Shown: in pieces, positions 43,121 to 50,624 of the stretch
How the letters are laid out: every line of letters begins with the position of its first letter
Numbering within the stretch: position 1 is the first letter of the stretch
NCBI RefSeq assembly: GCF_001278755.1
Contig: NZ_CP012601.1
Coordinates: forward strand, 2,914,001 to 2,978,000
Source: Bacillus sp. FJAT-22090
GTDB taxonomy: Bacteria; Bacillota; Bacilli; Bacillales_A; Planococcaceae
DNA length: 64,000 nt
Reading direction: 5' to 3'
Translations under genes and position numbers: made by a program
The notes under the pieces: model-generated
What the model was told of the DNA's origin: nothing
The model's input: the letters and a program-made list of their open reading frames with translations, nothing else
Database searches by the model: none

Positions 43121-43135
43121 CTAATTACACTCCTT

Positions 43136-43176
43136 ATAACTAACCATTGGTTACATTATAACCAATGGTTAGTTAT
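43136..43176. promoter_or_regulatory. Double palindromic TetR operator
   Basis: A perfect 18-bp inverted repeat with a 5-bp spacer: ATAACTAACCATTGGTTA, CATTA, TAACCAATGGTTAGTTAT. Each arm contains its own palindrome (TAACCATTGGTTA at 43141-43153, TAACCAATGGTTA at 43159-43171), so the region offers two sites 18 bp apart on centre. It begins 16 bp upstream of the tetR start, in promoter position. Confidence 0.85.
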
Positions 43177-43240
43177 GTTGTCAAATATACCCTAGAAACG
43201 AACTTCATCTCTAGGGATTTTAAATAAAAGAATTACTTTA

Positions 43241-44011
43241 TCAAGCGTATTTAGTAATGACTTGTTTTAATTTTTCCTGTAAAGTTGGTAAGTCTCTTGT
43301 AGTGATCGTTAGTCTAATGTGACTTTCATCCATTTCTAATGCCTCTGAAAGAAAACCTCCAAATCCTCGTGCTCTTCGGTCTACTTGAATAAGTACATCT
43401 GCTGATTGTTCCGTTTGGGAAAGGAACAAAATCTCTAATTCATCTAATCTTCCTCTATATACTGCGCTAGTAGGAATGAATTCAAATTCCTGAACGAACG
43501 GAAACTTATTGTGGTATCTTCTAGAAGCTTGCTCACATTCCGCTTTTCTCAATCTAAATCCTAGTCGTTCTATTTCGTCTAAAATCTGAGCAGCAAGACT
43601 TGTTGGTCTCACTCCTATGAAATCTTTGTCTTTAGGATCTGCACCATTTTTAATATCTAGTCCTGTGCCAACCCATACTCTCGTATTTCCTATAGTGATT
43701 GGTGTATCCACTGGAAGGGCAAATGAAAATGGAACTACTTTCGTTTCATTAACTCCTATTGTTAAAGGCTCGTTTACTTTATAGTTAATCACCGAAGCAA
43801 CATCTGTGTATTTTCTATCGTCCGATTCACGGATATACGTTGTATACACTGTTAAATAAATGGAGTCTATTTGTTGTTCTATATTTCCCCCATAAATTTC
43901 AACAACGCCTCTCATTGTTTCGCCAGCAACATACTCTGACTTTTCCAGTTTTGTATCTACTTTGGCTCCACCAATTCCAACACTTGCAAGGACTTTATTA
44001 AAAAACGACAT
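43241..44011 (-). CDS. spo0M: Sporulation-control protein Spo0M
   Basis: 256 aa. Arrestin-like beta-sandwich protein of the Spo0M family: MSFFNKVLASVGIGGAKVDT at the start, EYVAGETMRGVVEIYGG, KVVPFSFALPVDTPIT and GTGLDIKNGADPKDKD. In B. subtilis it modulates sporulation and has links to the cytoskeleton. Monocistronic, preceded by a sigma-W-type promoter, which agrees with known regulation of spo0M in B. subtilis. Confidence 0.95.
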   Translation of the reverse strand: MSFFNKVLASVGIGGAKVDTKLEKSEYVAGETMRGVVEIYGGNIEQQIDSIYLTVYTTYIRESDDRKYTDVASVINYKVNEPLTIGVNETKVVPFSFALPVDTPITIGNTRVWVGTGLDIKNGADPKDKDFIGVRPTSLAAQILDEIERLGFRLRKAECEQASRRYHNKFPFVQEFEFIPTSAVYRGRLDELEILFLSQTEQSADVLIQVDRRARGFGGFLSEALEMDESHIRLTITTRDLPTLQEKLKQVITKYA

Positions 44012-44356
44012 TAGAGACCCTCCTAGAATTTTTTTATCACTATCTATACGTAAGAAAATATTTTTAGTTTCATAATTTTATGGCAAACATAAAAATTAAT
44101 CCTCAAGTTACCTTACACCGATCTAATAACATTTTTTATGTGTATATACGTATTTCACAGGCTAATACTATATTAATTCAGTAAATGCTTCTCTTATTTT
44201 TATTCATATTTCAGCTGTATAATTATTAACTAATAAAAAGAGGCAATCAACTTGAAAAATAATCAATTAATAGAGATTATAAAAAGCAACTTGCATAGGT
44301 CTTAGGAAATTCAGGTAACCACTCCTCCAGGCAAAATAATAAAAAGAGTGCCAGGT
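44012..44356. other. Intergenic region between spo0M and the EAL gene
   Basis: Holds the spo0M promoter at its left edge and the EAL-gene terminator at its right edge. In between is AT-rich sequence with one 17-codon + strand frame (TTG near 44251 after AGAGGC) that I cannot support as a gene. Confidence 0.5.
44047..44072 (-). promoter_or_regulatory. Sigma-W-type (ECF) promoter of spo0M
   Basis: On the minus strand TGAAAC (44072-44067), exactly 16 bp, CGTATA (44050-44045). This is the textbook sigma-W pattern TGAAAC-N16-CGTA. Transcription would start near 44039, 28 nt before the spo0M ATG. Confidence 0.82.
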
Positions 44357-44374
44357 TTAATACCTGACACTCTT
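44345..44374 (-). terminator. Terminator overlapping the EAL gene stop codon
   Basis: AGAGTGCCAGGT and ACCTGACACTCT arms around TTTAAT, followed on the minus strand by TTTTTATT. The TAA stop of the EAL gene (44357-44359) is in the loop and its last codons form one arm. Confidence 0.8.
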
Positions 44375-45808
44375 ATTTAATGAAGGACAAAATTCTTTAT
44401 GCCATTGTACAAGCTCATCCGCTTTCATCGGCCTGGCGAAATAATAGCCTTGTATAATCGGTTTTTCACATGTAGTAGTTAAGAATTTTACTTGTTCCTC
44501 TGTTTCGACTCCTTCGAATATGATTGCCAGATTTAACGAATGCCCTAAATCGATTATTGCTTGCATTATGGACGAGTCTTTTTTCGATTCTGGTATACCA
44601 TCTATAAAGGATTTATCAATTTTCAATGTGGAGATAGGCATTTTTTTTAAATATGACAAGGAAGATACACCAGTACCGAAATCGTCTAATGCTACAGAGA
44701 ATCCTTCCTTGCGGAAAGTGCTTACTGCTTGTATAGCGTTCTCTATATTTTCCACAAAGCTAGTTTCAGTAATTTCTAATTCTATTTCATGTGGCTCTAC
44801 CCTATATTTACGTAAAGTGCTTTTTAGTACATCCAATAATAGTGGGGAAGTCACATATTGCCCAGGAATATTGATTGCTACTTGCTTAAATGTAATTCCA
44901 TCTCTTTTCCAATCTGCTATTTGCTGACAAACTCGTTCAATTATCCAATCTGTCACATGAACAATTCGATTATTTCTTTCTAAAATGGGAATAAAAATCG
45001 CTGGGGATAAGAAACCATGAGTCGGATGGTTCCAACGAAGTAAGGTTTCCACCCCAACAACAGCATTGGTAATTCCATTAACCTTTGGCTGGTATACAAT
45101 AAATAACTCTTCATTTTTTATCGCCTGTATTACATCTTCCTCAATTTCTAATTCAAACACATAGGTATGTATAGCTGAATCATAATGAATGATCTCATAG
45201 TTAAATTCAATAGATGGAAAATTTAAGACAGCAAGAGCATTTGTGTACATATTAATCGTTTCATCTAGGTCATATGCTTTAGAAATAGCACATACTGCTG
45301 GAAGATAAATTTCATATCCTTCTATTACAAATGGTTTTTGTAAACTTTCTGCTACCTTTTCCATTATTCTATGTAGGTGGTTTACCCCATCTAAATGATT
45401 GGAATGAAATGCAAAGCGATGACCATCAAGTCGATAAAGTACTATCTCAGGTGTTTCAAACGTTTTTAGTAGTATTGACAATTGATTAATTACCTTGTCA
45501 CCAAATTGGTAATCCCGTTCTCTATTTACATGTTCAAAATTATGCATATGCCAAATAGCTAAGCACTGCGGGACATCGGTTTTTTTAATCTTTTTCTCGA
45601 AAAAGCGTCTATTAGGCAACTTCGTTAATGCATCAAAATAGTTAGAACGATGTCTAACAGCACTGTTAAACAAGTTATAGATTAGAATAGGAACAATAAG
45701 CATTGTTATTATTAGACCTATAACTGTTATATTCCATTTTATTGTTATGAATGCTGGATATTGATTAGAGAAGTAAAATAGTTCTAAAAAATTATCATAA
45801 TAAAGCAC
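44357..45808 (-). CDS. Membrane-anchored degenerate-GGDEF/EAL phosphodiesterase
   Basis: 483 aa. One N-terminal membrane segment (about residues 22-46), then a GGDEF-like domain whose motif has decayed (LDGHRF in place of GGDEF), so it should not make c-di-GMP. The EAL domain (from about 215) keeps the key residues: ETLLRW for the EAL motif, NIPGQY, EITETSFVE, DDFGTG, KIDKSFI and EGVETEEQ, indicating c-di-GMP hydrolysis. Probably lowers c-di-GMP, with the decayed domain as a regulatory site. Monocistronic. Confidence 0.9.
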   Translation of the reverse strand: MLYYDNFLELFYFSNQYPAFITIKWNITVIGLIITMLIVPILIYNLFNSAVRHRSNYFDALTKLPNRRFFEKKIKKTDVPQCLAIWHMHNFEHVNRERDYQFGDKVINQLSILLKTFETPEIVLYRLDGHRFAFHSNHLDGVNHLHRIMEKVAESLQKPFVIEGYEIYLPAVCAISKAYDLDETINMYTNALAVLNFPSIEFNYEIIHYDSAIHTYVFELEIEEDVIQAIKNEELFIVYQPKVNGITNAVVGVETLLRWNHPTHGFLSPAIFIPILERNNRIVHVTDWIIERVCQQIADWKRDGITFKQVAINIPGQYVTSPLLLDVLKSTLRKYRVEPHEIELEITETSFVENIENAIQAVSTFRKEGFSVALDDFGTGVSSLSYLKKMPISTLKIDKSFIDGIPESKKDSSIMQAIIDLGHSLNLAIIFEGVETEEQVKFLTTTCEKPIIQGYYFARPMKADELVQWHKEFCPSLNKSVRY

Positions 45809-45884
45809 TTTAGTCCCTACCTTTAGAGGTGAAATGTACTAAAAGTATAACATATCGGCAAGGCAAAATAATCCAAAATTAAAA

Positions 45885-45914
45885 GGACTTTCATATCATT
45901 TACGAAAGCCCTCT
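45885..45914 (-). terminator. Terminator for the DUF2971 gene
   Basis: On the minus strand AGGGCTTTC and GAAAGTCCT arms around an 11-nt AT loop, followed by TTTTAATTTT. About 100 bp after the DUF2971 stop. Confidence 0.6.
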
Positions 45915-46014
45915 CAATCAATTTCCAGTACTTTTGATAAAAAAGCACTTTATTTTTACCATTTTATTAATATTTTTCATTAAATGACTATACTCGAATT
46001 TTTTAATCCAATCG

Positions 46015-46923
46015 TTATCTATAAGGAATTTTTGATACTTTAATCGGAACAGAAGAATAGCCACTGTTTTTCAAAAAATATTTAACGCTTCGTGCAGTAA
46101 ATTCATTTGTTCCAGATGGTCCGATTATTAGTTGGTTTATAGGTAGTTTATTATTGTTCTCTTTTGCTTTATTGTGCATCTTCATTTCTATATAAGGCAA
46201 TATAATATTGTCTCTTGCGCGGAAGTTTAAATCATGTTGATAATGCATACTTTTGGAGTTTGTCACAATAATACGCCATTCCTTTTCCTCAGAAAAAGTG
46301 GAATGCTTAAATAGCGGCAAAAAGTACCCGATTGTTCGCGCTACCTCTTTAGGTGCATAGTCCGGTTGCATACCACTCAACTCCACGCTTATTAAGGCTA
46401 CATCTATAATACGCCTAATAATTCGTTCTTGTACTTTTTGATCATAAATTACTTTGCGGGGAAAGAAACTTTGTTCACTTAATTGAAAGGAGTCATCGAA
46501 TAAAGAGGTGAAGTCAAAACCAATAGATATCCCGTATTGGCTTCTACTATAACCTCTCCATTGACTTAGTAAGTCGCCACTCTCGCTAAAAGAAACAACA
46601 AAAATATCAGTATCCTGTTCCTCTAAAATTGCAAAAACCTCTTCTAAATAACTTCTTCTAGGATTGTCCAACGGGAGTTCATTGATCAGTTTTTTTACTA
46701 TACTTTCACAAACCTCTAATCCATGACTATACTCTTTTGAATCATTCATAAACTTAATATGGGATGCCCAAAAAATTTTGTTACTAATAATTCCAAGTGC
46801 TCCATCAAGATTCGTATAATGATATAAAGCCTTAATATTTTTAGTGAAATATTTTTTAAACTCGTTACTTATAAAAGGGACAAGTGACTTGAAATCCATT
46901 TTTTCCATACTTAGCTTATTCAT
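46015..46923 (-). CDS. DUF2971-family protein
   Basis: 302 aa, soluble. DUF2971 features: LYHYTNLDGALGIISNKIFW, then FMNDSKEYSHGLE, IFVVSFSESGDLLSQWRGYS and GISIGFDF, ending in a basic C terminus. Function unknown; scattered members occur in accessory and defence-type regions. Here it stands alone between an EAL protein and a betaine importer, without a partner gene or mobile element, so no defence role can be claimed. ATG start with AGGAG upstream. Confidence 0.85.
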   Translation of the reverse strand: MNKLSMEKMDFKSLVPFISNEFKKYFTKNIKALYHYTNLDGALGIISNKIFWASHIKFMNDSKEYSHGLEVCESIVKKLINELPLDNPRRSYLEEVFAILEEQDTDIFVVSFSESGDLLSQWRGYSRSQYGISIGFDFTSLFDDSFQLSEQSFFPRKVIYDQKVQERIIRRIIDVALISVELSGMQPDYAPKEVARTIGYFLPLFKHSTFSEEKEWRIIVTNSKSMHYQHDLNFRARDNIILPYIEMKMHNKAKENNNKLPINQLIIGPSGTNEFTARSVKYFLKNSGYSSVPIKVSKIPYR

Positions 46924-46986
46924 GCGATTATCTAAGCTCCTGTCTAATGGGATAACCTTATTTTAAAGGTAATCATCCTTGATTAC

Positions 46987-47023
46987 TAAAAAAAGGCACA
47001 GAAACAAACTGTTCCTATGCCTT
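46987..47023 (-). terminator. Terminator of the second betaine importer operon
   Basis: On the minus strand AAGGCATAGGAACA and TGTTTCTGTGCCTT form the stem, followed by TTTTTTT. It lies 10 bp after the stop of the ATPase gene. Confidence 0.85.
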
Positions 47024-47032
47024 CATTATATT

Positions 47033-48226
47033 CTACTCTTCTTCTACATTATCACTGATCAAGCTTGCCAATACGTGTACTCGTAAAATGATTCCTTTAA
47101 TTGTTTTATCCTCATCTGTTACTACAAGCGGATATTTAGACTCGAGCACTAGCGGAATAATATCTTGTACATATTCATCAGGTCGTACCGTTTTGACATC
47201 TGTTGACATTACTTCTTGCAATGTCTTCTTCTGTTTTATCCCATCTATCGCTTGATCAATTGTAACAATACCCTGCAATTGACGTTTACGATCGGCAACA
47301 AACGCACTAGAAATACCATTTTCATTCATAACTTTCGCCGCTACTTGTAAACCATCTTTTAATGACACTAGTCCAAATGGTTTCATCATGATATTCTCGG
47401 CCTGTAATATTTTCGAGCGGTCAATGTCTCGAATAAACTCAGAAATATAGTTGCTAGCAGGCTTGTCTAATATTTCTTCTGGAGTACCTATTTGTTCTAC
47501 TTTTCCATCTTTCATTACAGCAACTCGATCACCAATTTTAAATGCTTCATTTACATCATGTGTGATGAAAATGATCGTTTTTTGAAGTCTATTTTGAATA
47601 TCTAGTAACTCAAGCTGCATTTCTCGTCGAATCAGTGGGTCAAGTGCACTGAAAGGCTCATCCATCAGCAGAATGTCTGGATCGTTAGCAAGTGCACGTG
47701 CTATACCTACCCGTTGTCTCATACCTCCAGATAGTTCGTCTGGATATTTATTTTCATATCCTTTTAACCCAACTGTTTCTAGATGTTTTTGAGCAATTTG
47801 TAGTCTTTCTGTTTTTGACATCCCTCTAATTTCAAGACCATATTCGATATTTTCCAACACTGTTCGATGGCTAAACAAGCCAAAGTGCTGAAATACCATC
47901 GCTATTTTTTTCTGACGATAATATCTTAATTGGTTTTTGTTGTATTCCACAACATTTTCTCCATCAACATATATCGCTCCTGAAGTTGGACGATTCAATA
48001 GGTTTAGACATCTGATTAAAGTAGATTTTCCACTTCCTGACAGCCCCATAATAACAAATGTTTCTCCTTCCATAATTTCCATGGAAGCATTGTAAACACC
48101 AACTGTATGTCCTGTCTTTGCAAGAATTTCTTCTTTAGAAACACCATTTTTAACCATTTGTATTGCCTTTTTAGGTCGAGGACCGAAGATTTTTGATACG
48201 TTCTCAATTTTTAATTTTATTGTCAT
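47033..48226 (-). CDS. Betaine/proline-type ABC transporter ATPase with CBS pair (second system)
   Basis: 397 aa. Walker A GLSGSGKST, signature LSGGMRQR, Walker B ILLMDEPFSALDP, H-loop ITHD; C-terminal CBS pair (LQAENIMMKPFGLV..., LQEVMSTDVKTVRPDEYVQD). Paralogue of OpuAA (18902-20155) with the same N-terminal family motif KIFGPRPKKA. Third gene of the binding protein-permease-ATPase operon, overlapping the permease gene by 4 bp. Substrate probably glycine betaine, carnitine or a related quaternary amine. Confidence 0.92.
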   Translation of the reverse strand: MTIKLKIENVSKIFGPRPKKAIQMVKNGVSKEEILAKTGHTVGVYNASMEIMEGETFVIMGLSGSGKSTLIRCLNLLNRPTSGAIYVDGENVVEYNKNQLRYYRQKKIAMVFQHFGLFSHRTVLENIEYGLEIRGMSKTERLQIAQKHLETVGLKGYENKYPDELSGGMRQRVGIARALANDPDILLMDEPFSALDPLIRREMQLELLDIQNRLQKTIIFITHDVNEAFKIGDRVAVMKDGKVEQIGTPEEILDKPASNYISEFIRDIDRSKILQAENIMMKPFGLVSLKDGLQVAAKVMNENGISSAFVADRKRQLQGIVTIDQAIDGIKQKKTLQEVMSTDVKTVRPDEYVQDIIPLVLESKYPLVVTDEDKTIKGIILRVHVLASLISDNVEEE

Positions 48227-49083
48227 GCTGCTTCCCTCCTATGTTTCTGAAGGCGCTTAGCAATTCCACCTGTGATACGGTCAATAATAATAGCTAAGAA
48301 AACTATACTGATCCCAGCTTCAAAACCTAACGCAATATCAATTCGGTTAATCGCATATAAAACTCTTTCTCCAAGTCCCTGTGCACCAACCATAGACCCT
48401 ACAACAGCCATAGCAAGCGCCATCATGGTAGTTTGGTTAACTCCAGCCATTATAGTTGGCAAAGCCTGTGGTAATTCTACTTTCATTAACATTTGCATTC
48501 TAGATGATCCAAAAGATTGTGCAGATTCCACTACTTCTTGGTCAACATTTCGAAGTCCTAGTTCCGTTAAACGGATGACAGGGGGTAATGCGTAGATAAT
48601 CGTTGCAATTACTGCAGGTACATTTCCTAGTGGAAAGAAGAAAATGACAGGAATCAAATAAACAAAACTCGGCATTGTTTGCATGGCATCTAATATCGGA
48701 CGCATGATGGTTGACATTGCCTTGCTAAATGCCATTCCAATTCCAAGTGGTATACCGATGACCAGTGAAAGTATTACGGAAATTAACACAATTGCAACCG
48801 TAGTCATAGTTTCTGGCCACAAATCAAAGGTTCCAATTAAAAAAATAAAAATCGAAAATAGGATTCCACCGTACAAAGAAGTAAAATACCAACCTAAGAA
48901 GAAAACAATTAATATAAAGATCCACCACGGTATGGCAAGAAGTCCTCCCTCAAGTCCCTTAATCATGGACGAGGAAATTACAAATATAAAATCAAAAAAC
49001 GCTTCGAAATTATTCGCTAAAAAATCGATAAATTTCTCCACACCATCTCCTATAGGTATACGTATATCGGGAAATTCAGTCAT
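48223..49083 (-). CDS. Betaine/proline-type ABC transporter permease (second system)
   Basis: 286 aa with about seven hydrophobic segments and the OpuAB/ProW signature: IPIGDGVEKFIDFLANNFEA at the N terminus, MQTMPSFVYLIPVIFFF and the coupling loop VVESAQSFGSSRMQMLMKVE. No ribosome site is visible before ATG 49083; the preceding bases are the 3' arm of a hairpin, so translation may depend on another mechanism. Second gene of its operon. Confidence 0.9.
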   Translation of the reverse strand: MTEFPDIRIPIGDGVEKFIDFLANNFEAFFDFIFVISSSMIKGLEGGLLAIPWWIFILIVFFLGWYFTSLYGGILFSIFIFLIGTFDLWPETMTTVAIVLISVILSLVIGIPLGIGMAFSKAMSTIMRPILDAMQTMPSFVYLIPVIFFFPLGNVPAVIATIIYALPPVIRLTELGLRNVDQEVVESAQSFGSSRMQMLMKVELPQALPTIMAGVNQTTMMALAMAVVGSMVGAQGLGERVLYAINRIDIALGFEAGISIVFLAIIIDRITGGIAKRLQKHRREAA

Positions 49084-49086
49084 ACT

Positions 49087-49112
49087 AAGGAGGCTGTTTT
49101 ATGAGACAGCCT
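49087..49112 (-). promoter_or_regulatory. Hairpin between binding-protein and permease genes
   Basis: AGGCTGT and ACAGCCT arms around CTCATAAA on the minus strand, without a U-run, in the 65-bp gap. Its 3' arm ends about 8 nt before the permease ATG. Likely an mRNA processing or stability element giving excess binding protein. Confidence 0.55.
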
Positions 49113-49148
49113 CTTTCACCTCACTCGTTAGATTTTTTACAACATGAA

Positions 49149-50147
49149 TCATTCTACTAAAGCTGCTTTCACTTTTTCTGCCACTTCTTGAGACACCCAA
49201 GCAGTCCAAACGTCTTCATGTTCTTTCATCCACCAATGTGCGGCTTCTTCAGGCTCTGCCTCATTTTCATTCATATATTTGAGAGCTTCTTCCGTTAATG
49301 CATTACTAGATGAGTATTTACTTAAGAAATCAACCACATCTTTTGCTTGTGTAGGTAAATCTTCATGAACTGCAATTACGACATCATTTGGTGGAAATTC
49401 AGTTCCTTTCGATTCATCCCATACTGCTTCGTCATACGCATTATCTTCAAGTAGCGTTAAATCGTAACTTGCTGTAACCCATGTTGGTGACCAATAATAA
49501 CCTACCCAAGGCTCGCCTTTTTTGTATGCACCAGCTAAGCTCGCAACAATAGCTGAATCAGATCCAGGTGCTAAGTAGTTATATTGCTCGTCAAGTCCAT
49601 ATGTTTCAAGTTTCGTCTCCAAGTGTTCACTTACAACCCAACTAGATGGTGCACCGACAATACGGCCTTTGCTACTATCTTCAGGATCTTGGAAAAGCTC
49701 TGGATACTTAGCTAAGTCTTCAACAGTTTTTAAATCCGGAGCCACTGGTTCTATACCTCTTTCAGGATCTCCTTCAATAACGTAAGTTGGAACATATAAT
49801 CCTTGTGAATTATCATTGAAGTTCGTTGCTACTTTTTTAATGTTTCCACTATCAATTGCTTTATCATAGATTTCTTTAATATTATCCGTCCATACTTCCA
49901 TATTGACATTTATATCACCTTTTTCAAGTGACTGCATAGTAGCTGCAGTTGTACCACTTGTAACCTCGGTTTCATAGCCGTAACCTTCTTCAATAATTAA
50001 CTGTGCAATGCTATTGTGAACGCGGATACTATCCCAACCTGCATCTGCAAATTTAATAACATCAATACTATCTTTACTTGTCTCACTACTACATGCACCA
50101 AGAATTAAAATTGTGCACAACGAAAAAAACACCAACATTTTTCTCAT
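49149..50147 (-). CDS. Betaine-type ABC binding lipoprotein (second system)
   Basis: 332 aa. Lipobox ILGAC, then a ProX/OpuAC-like fold: IKFADAGWDSIRVHNSIAQL, EMEVWTDN-type segment INVNMEVWTDNIKEI, YYWSPTWVTASYDL and EAAHWWMKEHEDVWTAWVSQ. It differs from OpuAC (17132-18049) and is closer to the longer ProX/GbuC-like group, so its ligand range may differ. First gene of the operon; ATG with AAAAGGGGAAA upstream and a sigma-B-type promoter about 60 bp upstream. Confidence 0.9.
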   Translation of the reverse strand: MRKMLVFFSLCTILILGACSSETSKDSIDVIKFADAGWDSIRVHNSIAQLIIEEGYGYETEVTSGTTAATMQSLEKGDINVNMEVWTDNIKEIYDKAIDSGNIKKVATNFNDNSQGLYVPTYVIEGDPERGIEPVAPDLKTVEDLAKYPELFQDPEDSSKGRIVGAPSSWVVSEHLETKLETYGLDEQYNYLAPGSDSAIVASLAGAYKKGEPWVGYYWSPTWVTASYDLTLLEDNAYDEAVWDESKGTEFPPNDVVIAVHEDLPTQAKDVVDFLSKYSSSNALTEEALKYMNENEAEPEEAAHWWMKEHEDVWTAWVSQEVAEKVKAALVE

Positions 50148-50624
50148 ATAAAATTTCCCCTTTTCTCTATATTTTAATTAGACGCACGGTCCTTGCCTCC
50201 TTCTAATACCCGTTTAGGTAATTTTTAATCATCTTTATACCAAAATAATTATGCAGCCATAATTTCCAAAAAATTGGTACGTCTAATTTATAAGTGTTAA
50301 TACTACTAAACTTATATACCCTTCGCAAATAAAACAAGAAAAAAAGCATTCCAAAATTATTCAATTTAGAATAATCAGTTACATATTTAAGTGAAAATAG
50401 ATATATATATAAGTAATTTATTAGTTTATCAATTAGTATTTAGTTAGGTAATTCGAATTAATCGAACCTTTTTTAAAGAATATAGTTTTGTTTGAGCATT
50501 TTTCATTAATACTGAAAAAATATGCTACAGAATTTCTTATAGATATTTATGTAGTTTTCATATAAATTTTATATAATTTTAAGATTTGTGTGATAGGCTT
50601 CAATTAAGTTAAGGGGTGAAAAAT
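50148..50624. other. 477-bp divergent intergenic region
   Basis: Very AT-rich. The left end holds the sigma-B-type promoter of the betaine importer (50206-50230) and an inverted repeat AATTATG-CAGC-CATAATT (50248-50265). The right end holds the leader of the two-component operon. The centre (about 50290-50560) shows AT-rich DNA, with bent-DNA style A/T runs, and no credible gene. Confidence 0.5.
50206..50230 (-). promoter_or_regulatory. Sigma-B-type promoter of the second betaine importer
   Basis: On the minus strand GATTAA (50230-50225), 13-bp spacer, GGGTAT (50211-50206): 11 of 12 positions of GTTTAA-N13-GGGTAT. Transcription would start near 50199, leaving a leader of about 52 nt. Confidence 0.78.

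Noticed and set aside
44251-44304. 17-codon + strand frame with TTG start near spo0M
   Set aside because: Too short and without any supporting family, promoter or conservation evidence.
46015-46923. DUF2971 gene as part of a phage defence island
   Set aside because: No nuclease, helicase, toxin-antitoxin, integrase or transposase gene is adjacent; neighbours are housekeeping-type.
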